This document shows positions 1-7,175 of a DNA stretch of 12,061 bases, piece after piece (position 1 is the first letter of the stretch; the number at the start of each line of letters is the position of its first letter). The position numbers and the translations under genes are program-made. The notes under the pieces are model-generated. The model saw only the letters and a program-made list of their open reading frames with translations, had not been told where the DNA came from and searched no databases. Origin of the DNA: JAXGPP01 sp964436865 (GTDB lineage: Bacteria; Planctomycetota; Planctomycetia; Pirellulales; Thermoguttaceae). Where the stretch lies: positions 1-12,061 of the forward strand of contig CAYTFK010000221.1 of NCBI GenBank assembly GCA_964436865.1, written 5' to 3'.

Positions 1-1164
1 GGCTGGGCGATCGAGCGCGGCATCTGGTATTCCCCCGCGATCGTCTTCGACCTCGACGGCGACGGCCGCGCCGAGGTGGCGGTGAAGACCGGCGAAGGCG
101 ATCCTCGCGGCGAGGATGGCCGCGTCGAAACCGGTCCCGAGTGGGTTTCTATCCTCGACGGCGTTACGGGCGAGGAACTGGCCCGCGACGACTGGCCGTC
201 GCGGCAGATACCCGGCGAACCGTACAACTACAATTACTCGAGTCGGAATCAGATCTGCGTCGCCTATCTCGACGGAAAGACCCCTTGCCTGGTGGTGAAC
301 CGCGGCACCTATACCACGATACGGCTTGTTGCCTACCAGTTCCACCAGCGCAAGCTCAAGAAGTTGTGGAGTTGGGACAGCCGCGAGGAGGCCGGGCGGG
401 GGCGCTACAACAGCCAGGGGGCGCACATCATGCGCGCCGCCGACATCGACGGCGACGGCCGCGACGAGGTGATCATCGGCTCGGCCGTAGTCGACGACAA
501 CGGCAACGGCCTCTGGACCACCGGCTTCGGGCACCCCGATTACTGCTTCGTCGGCGACATCAATCCCGCACATCCGGGCTTGGAGATCTTCTATGGCATC
601 GAGCCCCGCCGCAAGGATAGTGCGTTGTGCCTGGTGAAGGCCGCCACCGGCGAGGTCCTGTGGGCCCTGCAGGAGCCGACTAACCATGTCGGGACCAATG
701 GCATGTGCGCCGACATCGACGCGCGCTATCCGGGCGCGGAGTGCCACGCGGCCGACATCGACGGCCAGCGGAAGTACGCCCAGTCGTGGCTGTTCAGCGC
801 TGCCGGAGAACTGATCTCCAGGGAGCGGCAGAGCAGCATGTCGTGGCCCGTCTATTGGGACGCCGACCGGCAGCGCGAACTCATCCGCGGCAACCGAATC
901 GACGACTTCCAGGGCGCGACCCATCCGCCGGGGCTTGCCGGCAAGGTGGTGGCGATCGCCGATGTGGTGGGCGACTGGCGCGAGGAGATCATCACCAGCG
1001 AGCCCGGTGAGCTGCGAATTTACACTACCACCATTCCCGCACAGGACCGCCGCGCCTGCCTGATGCAGGATCCGATCTACCGCATCGACGTCGCCGTGAA
1101 CTTCATGGGCTACTACGCCGTTCCCATGCTCAGCTACGACATGGACTCCCAACCGGCCGAGTGA
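1..1164 (+). CDS. Rhamnogalacturonan lyase, PL11 family (5' end outside window)
   Basis: This is the C-terminal 387 residues of a polysaccharide lyase family 11 protein. The family cleaves the rhamnose-galacturonate backbone of pectic rhamnogalacturonan I by beta-elimination and folds as an eight-bladed propeller rich in calcium sites. The frame is open from base 1, so the true start lies upstream; the in-frame GTG at 76 is internal because conserved sequence (IERGIWYSP, then DLDGDGRAEVAVKTGEGDP) precedes and spans it. Repeated acidic calcium loops are visible: DLDGDG from base 49, DIDGDGRDEV from 442, DINPAHPG near 556 and DIDARYPGAE near 715. The end (DPIYRIDVAVNFMGYY) matches the usual PL11 C-terminus, so the 3' end is complete. 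Characterised members are roughly 600 residues, so about 200 residues including the signal peptide are missing. Family assignment is firm; endo versus exo action cannot be told. Confidence 0.9.
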   Translation, partial: GWAIERGIWYSPAIVFDLDGDGRAEVAVKTGEGDPRGEDGRVETGPEWVSILDGVTGEELARDDWPSRQIPGEPYNYNYSSRNQICVAYLDGKTPCLVVNRGTYTTIRLVAYQFHQRKLKKLWSWDSREEAGRGRYNSQGAHIMRAADIDGDGRDEVIIGSAVVDDNGNGLWTTGFGHPDYCFVGDINPAHPGLEIFYGIEPRRKDSALCLVKAATGEVLWALQEPTNHVGTNGMCADIDARYPGAECHAADIDGQRKYAQSWLFSAAGELISRERQSSMSWPVYWDADRQRELIRGNRIDDFQGATHPPGLAGKVVAIADVVGDWREEIITSEPGELRIYTTTIPAQDRRACLMQDPIYRIDVAVNFMGYYAVPMLSYDMDSQPAE

Positions 1165-1225
1165 CTCCACGCGCACATGCCGCTGCCGCTATGCGCGCAG
1201 CGAGCCACTGTCGGCTGCCAGCAGT

Positions 1226-1230
1226 GAGAG
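1226..1230 (+). promoter_or_regulatory. Ribosome binding site favouring the ATG at 1236
   Basis: GAGAG sits 5 bases before ATG 1236. The earlier in-frame GTG 1161 and ATG 1191 would put a charged, non-signal-like stretch ahead of the signal peptide, and ATG 1257 has no purine-rich tract in front of it. This is modest support for the 1236 start. Confidence 0.4.
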
Positions 1231-1235
1231 ATATC

Positions 1236-3404
1236 ATGCCAACGTCTGCCCGCACAATGCAGCGTCTCTTGTCAGCCTTGGCCCTGGCCAAAATACTCCT
1301 GGTTGGTGCGACGCTGTCCGCGGCCGAAAAGGAATCTCACGCGATCGTTGATTCGGGCCCGCTGGCGTTGGCCGATGCAGTGTGGGAGATGGAGTCGCTA
1401 ACGGGCAAGACGCCCGTCAGCCAGGGCGATGCCGAGACGGGCATCAAGCTGACGGGCGATGAGCGCGAGGCATCGCTTGCACGGGACGGCGATGGAATTG
1501 TTGCCGGGTTTCGCGGTGGATCGCTTACGGCTGAAGAAGGGCCGCGGACAATTGGCAGCGGCCTGACTCTCGTGGTCCGGGCGTCGCACGCTGACGCCGC
1601 CCGGACTGGCGATCTCATTGCCTGGAGCGACAAGACGGGCAAGCCGGCGGTGCGGATCAGCTTCACGGTTCGCGATTCCAAGCCGTGGCTTACCGCACAG
1701 TGGGCTACCGACGCGCGGCCGGGCCCGCTTGAACTGGCTGCTTCTTTGGCCAACATCAATCCCACGGCGTGGCACGATATCGCGGTGCGCTACTGCGCCG
1801 CTCGCCTGGAACTGTTCGTCGATGGAGTGCTTGCCGATGAGGAATGGCCACTCGGCTCGCCGCTGGCCGATGGACCGATCGTCATGGGCAGCGGTGCGCC
1901 GGACACGGCCTTCCACGGCCGCATCGACCATGTGGCGCTGTGGAATCGTCCGCTCGGCGACGACGAACTGCGCGCGCGATGCGGCGGGCAAGCCGGATTC
2001 GCCCAGCGCGAACTGGCCCTGCTCGGTCCGGAACGGCCGCTGGGTCAGTACTGGCGACCTCGCGGGCATAATGTCCACGCGGGGGACTGCATGCCGTTCT
2101 TCCATGACGGCCGGTTCCACCTGTTCTATCTCTTCGACCGTCGCCATCACCGCAGCAAATGGGGACTGGGCGCACACCAGTGGGCGCACGCGTCGACGAC
2201 TGACCTGCGGCGATGGGAGCATCATCCGCTGGCGGTGGCGATCACCGATCCGATCGAGGGCTCGATCTGCACCGGATCGACTTTCTTTCACGAAGGAACG
2301 TACTACGCCTTCTATGCGGTCCGCATGTCCGATGGCTCGGCCGCGCAATTGTGTGCGGCGACCAGTCGCGACGGCATCCATTTCACCAAACAGCCGCCGC
2401 TGGCGACACTCAAGGCGCCTTACGTGTCCGGCCCCGGGCGTGATCCGGTAGTCTTCCGCGATCCGAATACCGGGCTGTTTCACATGCTGGTGACGACGGA
2501 ACTGGCCGAACCGCCCGTGCCGCGACGCGGCGGCTGCCTGGCGCAACTGGTCTCCAGCGACCTGAGCACGTGGGAGCAGCGCGAGCCGTTCATCGTGCCC
2601 GGCTACCCAGGACAGCCCGAGTGCCCCGACTACTTTTTCTGGAACGGCTGGTACTACCTGGTGTTCAGCAACAACGGCGTGGCCCGCTACCGCATGTCGC
2701 GCGAGCCCTTGGGGCCGTGGCATCGCCCCGAGGTGGACGTGTTTGACGGGCCGCAGGCCTCGGTGATGAAGACGGCTGCCTTCAGCAGCGGACGGCGACT
2801 CGGCGCGGCCTTTCTGGGCGACGGCGGCTACGGCGGCGACGTCGTGTTCCGCGAGATCATTCAGCACCGCGACGGCACACTGGGCACACGCTGGCCGGCA
2901 GAGTTGGAACCCGAAACGATCAAACCGGTGGCGCTGGAATTCAGCGGGCTCACCGACGGAGTGGCCGGCGATCGGCGGTCAGCGAAGCTCAGCGCCGCCG
3001 GCGGACTGGCGGTTGCTCGAGCGGCCGGCGCACCGGACGAGTACATTCTGCGCGCTCGCGTTCGACCGGCGATCAGCACCGGCAACTTCGGCCTGCGATG
3101 GACCGATGCCACGGGTGCCGGCCAGGAACTCCGCTTCGAGCCCGCGCGCGAAAAGGCGGGCTTCCGCGGTGCGGACGCCAGCAGCGTTGACGAAGCGGAG
3201 CACAGTTCGATTTACGGCGTGGCGGGGCTCGACCAGCCTTTCGAGTTCGAATTGGTCGTGAAACGCAATCTCGTCGATCTGTGCGTCAATGGCCGCCGGA
3301 CGCTGGTTGCCCGTCTGGCAGTTGATGGCCCGCGGCTCGCGTTCTTTGCCCACAATGCCGACGTGACGTACGAGCAGATTCAGCTCCGGCCGCTCGTGCC
3401 ATAG
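1236..3404 (+). CDS. Exported LamG-GH32-like five-bladed propeller glycosidase
   Basis: Predicted 722-residue exported protein. Residues 1-32 form a Sec signal (RTMQRLL, then a hydrophobic ALALAKILLVGA stretch, cleavage near LSA-A). Residues about 40-250 form a LamG/concanavalin-like domain (WHDIAVRY, LFVDGVL, DHVALWNRPL). Residues about 270-590 resemble the GH32 propeller, a family that hydrolyses beta-fructosides. The three acidic positions appear as D284 (AGDCMPFFHDG, in place of WMNDPNG), D409 (VFRDP, the RDP motif) and E462 (PECPDYF, the EC motif). A C-terminal beta-sandwich (LVVKRNLVDLCVNGRR) fits the GH32 C-domain. The frame is open back to GTG 1161, overlapping the PL11 stop. ATG 1236 is preferred because GAGAG lies 5 bases upstream and the signal peptide follows directly; ATG 1257 is possible. 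The altered first motif makes fructosidase activity uncertain; a GH43/GH68-like specificity is an alternative. Confidence 0.8.
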   Translation: MPTSARTMQRLLSALALAKILLVGATLSAAEKESHAIVDSGPLALADAVWEMESLTGKTPVSQGDAETGIKLTGDEREASLARDGDGIVAGFRGGSLTAEEGPRTIGSGLTLVVRASHADAARTGDLIAWSDKTGKPAVRISFTVRDSKPWLTAQWATDARPGPLELAASLANINPTAWHDIAVRYCAARLELFVDGVLADEEWPLGSPLADGPIVMGSGAPDTAFHGRIDHVALWNRPLGDDELRARCGGQAGFAQRELALLGPERPLGQYWRPRGHNVHAGDCMPFFHDGRFHLFYLFDRRHHRSKWGLGAHQWAHASTTDLRRWEHHPLAVAITDPIEGSICTGSTFFHEGTYYAFYAVRMSDGSAAQLCAATSRDGIHFTKQPPLATLKAPYVSGPGRDPVVFRDPNTGLFHMLVTTELAEPPVPRRGGCLAQLVSSDLSTWEQREPFIVPGYPGQPECPDYFFWNGWYYLVFSNNGVARYRMSREPLGPWHRPEVDVFDGPQASVMKTAAFSSGRRLGAAFLGDGGYGGDVVFREIIQHRDGTLGTRWPAELEPETIKPVALEFSGLTDGVAGDRRSAKLSAAGGLAVARAAGAPDEYILRARVRPAISTGNFGLRWTDATGAGQELRFEPAREKAGFRGADASSVDEAEHSSIYGVAGLDQPFEFELVVKRNLVDLCVNGRRTLVARLAVDGPRLAFFAHNADVTYEQIQLRPLVP

Positions 3405-3425
3405 CAGTGGACTGCCTGGCGTTTC

Positions 3426-3455
3426 CTGGCAATGCGGCAACCCGGTTGCTATGAT
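3426..3455 (+). promoter_or_regulatory. Candidate internal sigma-70-like promoter with extended -10
   Basis: In the 108-base gap between the GH32-like and DUF4838 genes, TATGAT (3450-3455) is preceded by TG plus one base, giving an extended -10. CTGGCA (3426-3431) lies 18 bases upstream and matches TTGACA at four of six positions. Transcription would begin near 3462, giving a leader of about 50 bases before ATG 3513. This is the widest gap in the window. A chance match cannot be excluded, since extended -10 motifs are short and planctomycete promoter consensus is poorly known. Confidence 0.33.
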
Positions 3456-3499
3456 GCAGCCGTGCGAGTTGTCCCGCCTGACGCGTTGTCTTCGTCGCT

Positions 3500-3503
3500 G
3501 AGG
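3500..3503 (+). promoter_or_regulatory. Ribosome binding site that decides the DUF4838 start
   Basis: GAGG, 9 bases before ATG 3513, is a reasonable Shine-Dalgarno core. It supports ATG 3513 over the in-frame ATG at 3432, which would place 27 residues of non-signal-like sequence before the signal peptide and would lie inside the candidate promoter. Confidence 0.5.
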
Positions 3504-3512
3504 TCCGCTTCC

Positions 3513-5858
3513 ATGAGAATTTCTATACAAACGATCATTGCGGCGGCCCTCGTGTTGGTGAGCTCACGGTCGTTGCCAGCGACGACCTTGGCGATCGATG
3601 GCAAGCCGCAGATGACGATTGTGCTGGCCAAAGATGCGATTGCCGCCGAAGTCACCGCGGCGGAAGAGTTGGCGACATATCTGGCCAAGATCACGGGTGG
3701 TACGTTTACCATCGTCGACGAGACCGCAGCGAGATCGGGGCCGTGCCTGTATGTTGGGCCGACCGAGTTCGCCCGCAAGCATGGACTGGATTGTGTCGCA
3801 TGGGGCCCGGAACGCTGGGCCCTGCGGAGCGTGGGGCCGGACCTGATGCTGGTGGGCGGGCGTCCCCGCGGGACGCTGTATGCCGTGTATCATTTCCTCG
3901 AGGATGAACTGGGCGTGCACTGGTGGAATGCCTATGAAGAGCACGTGCCCAAGCGGCCGACGCTCGAGGTGGCTTCGCTGGATCGCGAGGGTGAACCGCG
4001 CTTCCGCTACCGTGACATCTATCTCCTCTACGCCCGCGACGGTGGCCGCTTTGGCGTGCGAAACCGGCTCAATGGCCAGGGGTTCGGCGCGATCGACGCG
4101 GCGCTGGGTGGTGGAGTCTACTACGGCCCGCCCAATGGCGTGCATACATTCTATTTCTACATCCCGCCCAAAGAGTATTTCGATAAGCACCCTGAGTGGT
4201 TTTCGCTCGTGGAAGGCAAACGGACGGCGGACCGGGCGCAGCTCTGCCTGACCAATCCGGGCTTGCGGGCCGCGGTGGTGGAGAAGCTGAAGGGCTATAT
4301 CGAACAGGCACGGGTCGATGCCGAGCGGGCCGGGAGGGTGCCGCCCCTGGATTTCGATATCTCCCAAAACGACTGGGGCGGCATGTGCCAGTGCGACGAC
4401 TGCCAGGCAATTGTCCGGCGTGAAGGCTCGGAGTCGGGCCCGCTCGTCGATTTTCTCAACTTCGTGGCCGATGCCGTCCGTGATGCGCACCCGGACATCC
4501 GCATTAATACGTTGGCCTACCAGATGACCGAGGATCCACCCAAGTCGCTACGGCCACGCGACAACGTCTTGCCTCGCCTTTGCGATACGAATGCCAATCT
4601 GCTCCACCCGATCACCCACGAGGCGAATCGCAAGTTCGCCGAACGGCTGGCCACCTGGGGCCAAGTGGCGAAGCAGTTGCGGATCTGGGACTACGCCGTC
4701 ACGTACACGCCGCATCCGGGTTTGCCGTTGCCGACGGTGCACACGTACGCGCCGGACTATCGCTATTTCGCCGAGCACAACGTCGAGGGCGTGTTCACCG
4801 AGCACGAGCACGCCATCCTGGCCGACATGCGCGATCTGAAGATCTGGATGATGATCAAGCTCCTGGAAGATCCCTATCGCGACGACGCGGCCCTCCTCGC
4901 CGAGTTCACCGACGGCTTCTACGGCGCGGCCGGGCCTGCCATTCGCCGCTACCTGGCCGAGCTGCAGGCGGCGGCCGAAGCAGCCAATGCCAACGTGAAC
5001 TGGTTCCCCGCGATCTCGCAGTACACGTATCTTACCTGCGAGTTCCTTGCCCGAGGGCAGGCGATCTTCGACGAGGCCGAAGCGGCGGTCGGCAGCGACG
5101 CGGCGATACTGGCCCGCGTGCGGCACGCGCGACTACCGGTGGATCGCGCTTGCCTCGTCCTGTGGCCGAAGCTGATGCGCCAATGGATGGCCGGCGGCGG
5201 GGAGCCGGAACGTATTCCCCTGGACCGTAGCGCGATCGCGGCACGGTCCCGCGAGACCTGGCAGAAGGAGATCGAGCGGCGGTTCCCCGCCTCGGAGCAT
5301 GCCTCGCAGCGAGCCGAACTTGAAGCGGAACTGACGCCGCTTCTGGCCCGGCCAGCCGTGGTACTGCTGCCCGAGCAGTTCCGTGGCCTGCCCGCCAAGG
5401 ATGTGTTCGATTTTACGGCCGAACAGGCGTCGAACTGGCAGGATCACGCCAAGTGTATACCGGATCCTGAGGCGGAAACGGGCATTACCGACCGACTGGA
5501 ACTGGCCGACGACGAGTTGGAGAAGTACAAGCTGCCGATGAGTTGGGGCGCGTATGTGCCGAAAGAGAAACGAGGACTCGTTTCGGCCTCGATCCGGCCG
5601 GAGCAAGTACCGGGGTCGGGCTACCACTGGTACAAGCTTCCGGCGATCTCCGTGCCCCGCTCGACGTATGTCTATTTCTTCTGGAGCTGGATCGTACAGT
5701 TCCCGATCGAGTCGGTCGCCGACTGGTCGCAGCCGGACGACCGCTTCGAAGTCTGGGCCCGCATCAAGTTCGAGGGCCCCGCTTTTCCGCACGGCAAGCC
5801 CGAGGCGAAGAACGCGATCTGCGTGGAACGTGTGATCGTGGTGCGTGGCTCCAATTGA
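3513..5858 (+). CDS. Exported DUF4838 / alpha-glucuronidase-like protein
   Basis: Predicted 781-residue exported protein. A Sec signal (MRISIQTIIAAALVLVSS, cleavage near SLPA) is followed by the small alpha/beta domain seen at the N-terminus of GH67 alpha-glucuronidases and GH20 hexosaminidases: AAEVTAAEELATYLAKITGG, LYVGPTEFA, then GGRPRGTLYAVYHFLEDELG. The central region is a DUF4838-type TIM barrel. Its hallmark SQNDWGGMCQCDDC falls at residues 284-297, with three cysteines (292, 294, 297) that could bind metal or stabilise a loop. HTFYFYIPPKEYFDKHPEWFSL upstream is typical of the family. About 180 C-terminal residues (from near 600) form an extra region rich in aromatic and beta-prone sequence, perhaps carbohydrate-binding. 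The family is often annotated as alpha-glucuronidase-like, but its reaction is not firmly established. The GH10-like and PL11 neighbours fit uronic-acid or related side-chain removal; that role is inferred. Confidence 0.82.
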   Translation: MRISIQTIIAAALVLVSSRSLPATTLAIDGKPQMTIVLAKDAIAAEVTAAEELATYLAKITGGTFTIVDETAARSGPCLYVGPTEFARKHGLDCVAWGPERWALRSVGPDLMLVGGRPRGTLYAVYHFLEDELGVHWWNAYEEHVPKRPTLEVASLDREGEPRFRYRDIYLLYARDGGRFGVRNRLNGQGFGAIDAALGGGVYYGPPNGVHTFYFYIPPKEYFDKHPEWFSLVEGKRTADRAQLCLTNPGLRAAVVEKLKGYIEQARVDAERAGRVPPLDFDISQNDWGGMCQCDDCQAIVRREGSESGPLVDFLNFVADAVRDAHPDIRINTLAYQMTEDPPKSLRPRDNVLPRLCDTNANLLHPITHEANRKFAERLATWGQVAKQLRIWDYAVTYTPHPGLPLPTVHTYAPDYRYFAEHNVEGVFTEHEHAILADMRDLKIWMMIKLLEDPYRDDAALLAEFTDGFYGAAGPAIRRYLAELQAAAEAANANVNWFPAISQYTYLTCEFLARGQAIFDEAEAAVGSDAAILARVRHARLPVDRACLVLWPKLMRQWMAGGGEPERIPLDRSAIAARSRETWQKEIERRFPASEHASQRAELEAELTPLLARPAVVLLPEQFRGLPAKDVFDFTAEQASNWQDHAKCIPDPEAETGITDRLELADDELEKYKLPMSWGAYVPKEKRGLVSASIRPEQVPGSGYHWYKLPAISVPRSTYVYFFWSWIVQFPIESVADWSQPDDRFEVWARIKFEGPAFPHGKPEAKNAICVERVIVVRGSN

Positions 5859-5875
5859 CTGAGTGTCTCAACAGT

Positions 5876-5882
5876 AAAGGAA
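5876..5882 (+). promoter_or_regulatory. Ribosome binding site of the Asp-box protein gene
   Basis: AAAGGAA lies 6 bases ahead of ATG 5889 (tandem ATGs at 5889 and 5892), within a 30-base gap from the DUF4838 stop. This is a good purine-rich site and supports independent initiation on a shared transcript. Confidence 0.5.
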
Positions 5883-5888
5883 CACAAG

Positions 5889-7175
5889 ATGATGCCGCAA
5901 GAACCCTTCGATCGCCGCCGTTTCCTTGAAGCCGCCGCGGCAACCACCGGTGGGATGCTGATCGCCGACGCCGTCGCCCGGGGCGCCGAGCAAACCGCCG
6001 CGCCGGCTGAATATCCTTCGACGGACCACTTCTGGTATCGCCTGCAGCCGCCGGGCGTGTATATCGACTCGCAGCGCGACAACTGGTCGTTCGGCTATTC
6101 GGGCGACAGCGTGCTCTTGTCGGAAGACAACGGCCACACCTGGGCCTACAAGGCCGAATTTCCCGACGCCGAGCGGATCACGTTCAGCCATATCCTCAAG
6201 AACGGCAACGTCATCTTCACCACCGGCGCAAAGCTCTTCCTCAGCACCGACAGGCTGAAGAGCTTCAAGGAGATCATCGTCAAGACCCCCGACGGATCCG
6301 ATTACATCCCGCATACGCCGAAGAATCCTGCCGCCCCCGGCTGGTATTTCCATACCCTCTCTGGCGTCGTGTCGTGGGAGATCGACGGCAGCGAGATGAT
6401 GGTCTGGGGCAACTACTGCAACGTGCTGGGCGGCGCCACGCCGGTGAATATCTACTACTCCACCGACGGCGGCGAGACGGTAAAGATCGCCTACAGCTTC
6501 GGCCAGAATCCCGATTTTCGCGATGACGGCTCGGAAGGCGGAGGCAAGACCGGCACGCTGTTGGGCAACCCGGACAATTCGGTGATCTGCCGCCACGTTC
6601 ATACCGTGGCCTACAACCCGGCCGAGAAGGCGTTCTACGCCTGCACCGGCGACCTCGACCGCGGGTCCGGGCACGAGTGCCACTGGATGCGGGGCACCTA
6701 CGATGCCGCGGCCGACGCGTGGGACTGGAAGGTCCTCGTGTCGACCAATGCCAACACGCGATACAAGTCGGGCGGCATCAACTTCGTCGACGGGCAGGTG
6801 TACTGGATCAGCGACGCCAACGGCCCGCTGCCGTACGACCGGGGCATCTTCCGCTGCGATCCGGCCGACCTGACGAATCCGGAGAAGCACACCTTGCTGT
6901 TCAATCCGGAGGTGGAGTCGGGAAACATGATCATCCAGGACGGCGTAATCCTGGCCTCGCACTGCGCCCCAGCCACGCCGCTCAACACGGGCTTCATCGT
7001 TTCCAACGACCTGGGGAAGACCTGGGCGCAATACGATCTCAAGGAATTCGGTAAGCGCTCGCCCACGCGGTTCCACGAGAAGAACAGCGAGGGCTGGTTC
7101 CGAGTGGATCTCCGTTCCGGGTGGATTCAGCGGGCCGAAGTGTTGTACATCAAACCGAAGCCGACGAAATCATGA
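5889..7175 (+). CDS. Tat-exported Asp-box (BNR/sialidase-like) beta-propeller
   Basis: Predicted 428-residue protein with a twin-arginine signal: DRRRFLEAAAATTGG at residues 8-22, followed by a short hydrophobic stretch and cleavage near ARGA. The mature part shows Asp-box repeats (S-x-D-x-G-x-T-W): SEDNGHTW at 78-85, STDGGETV at 191-198 and SNDLGKTW at 372-379, plus a degenerate STDRLKSF. This indicates a beta-propeller of the sialidase/BNR type. No FRIP motif or evident arginine triad of true sialidases could be picked out, so sialidase activity is not supported. It may be a glycan-binding protein, a lyase or a hydrolase of unassigned family. It is the only member of the set with a Tat signal, which suggests folding or cofactor loading before export. 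Its stop codon overlaps the next gene's start, so the two are probably translated together. Confidence 0.8.
   Translation: MMPQEPFDRRRFLEAAAATTGGMLIADAVARGAEQTAAPAEYPSTDHFWYRLQPPGVYIDSQRDNWSFGYSGDSVLLSEDNGHTWAYKAEFPDAERITFSHILKNGNVIFTTGAKLFLSTDRLKSFKEIIVKTPDGSDYIPHTPKNPAAPGWYFHTLSGVVSWEIDGSEMMVWGNYCNVLGGATPVNIYYSTDGGETVKIAYSFGQNPDFRDDGSEGGGKTGTLLGNPDNSVICRHVHTVAYNPAEKAFYACTGDLDRGSGHECHWMRGTYDAAADAWDWKVLVSTNANTRYKSGGINFVDGQVYWISDANGPLPYDRGIFRCDPADLTNPEKHTLLFNPEVESGNMIIQDGVILASHCAPATPLNTGFIVSNDLGKTWAQYDLKEFGKRSPTRFHEKNSEGWFRVDLRSGWIQRAEVLYIKPKPTKS
7172..7175 (+). promoter_or_regulatory. ATGA stop/start overlap (translational coupling)
   Basis: The ATG of the GH42-like gene and the TGA of the Asp-box gene share bases in ATGA. 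No strong Shine-Dalgarno is present just upstream (only weak GAAG near 7157), so initiation downstream probably depends on ribosomes finishing the upstream gene. Frame-checked from both sides. Confidence 0.75.

Noticed and set aside
1161..1235. GTG 1161 as the start of the GH32-like gene, overlapping the PL11 stop
   Set aside because: This start would put 25 non-signal-like residues before the signal peptide and has no good ribosome site. ATG 1236 fits better, although overlap-type coupling cannot be fully excluded.
1165..1235. Short GC-rich inverted repeats (for example GCAGC/GCTGC) in the PL11-GH32 gap as a terminator
   Set aside because: Stems are four to five base pairs with long loops and no T-tract.
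1398..2867. 489-residue open frame on the minus strand
   Set aside because: It lies wholly antisense to the GH32-like gene, whose motifs and domain order are clear. Its translation is low-complexity Arg/Ala/Gly-rich with no recognisable domain, as expected from GC-rich codon bias.
3437..3449. GCAAC-CCG-GTTGC hairpin as a terminator after the GH32-like gene
   Set aside because: The stem is only five base pairs with a three-base loop and no T-tract, and it overlaps the spacer of the candidate promoter.
5868..7076. 402-residue open frame on the minus strand
   Set aside because: Antisense to the Asp-box gene, with no signal, domain or ribosome site. The plus strand has Tat and Asp-box motifs.
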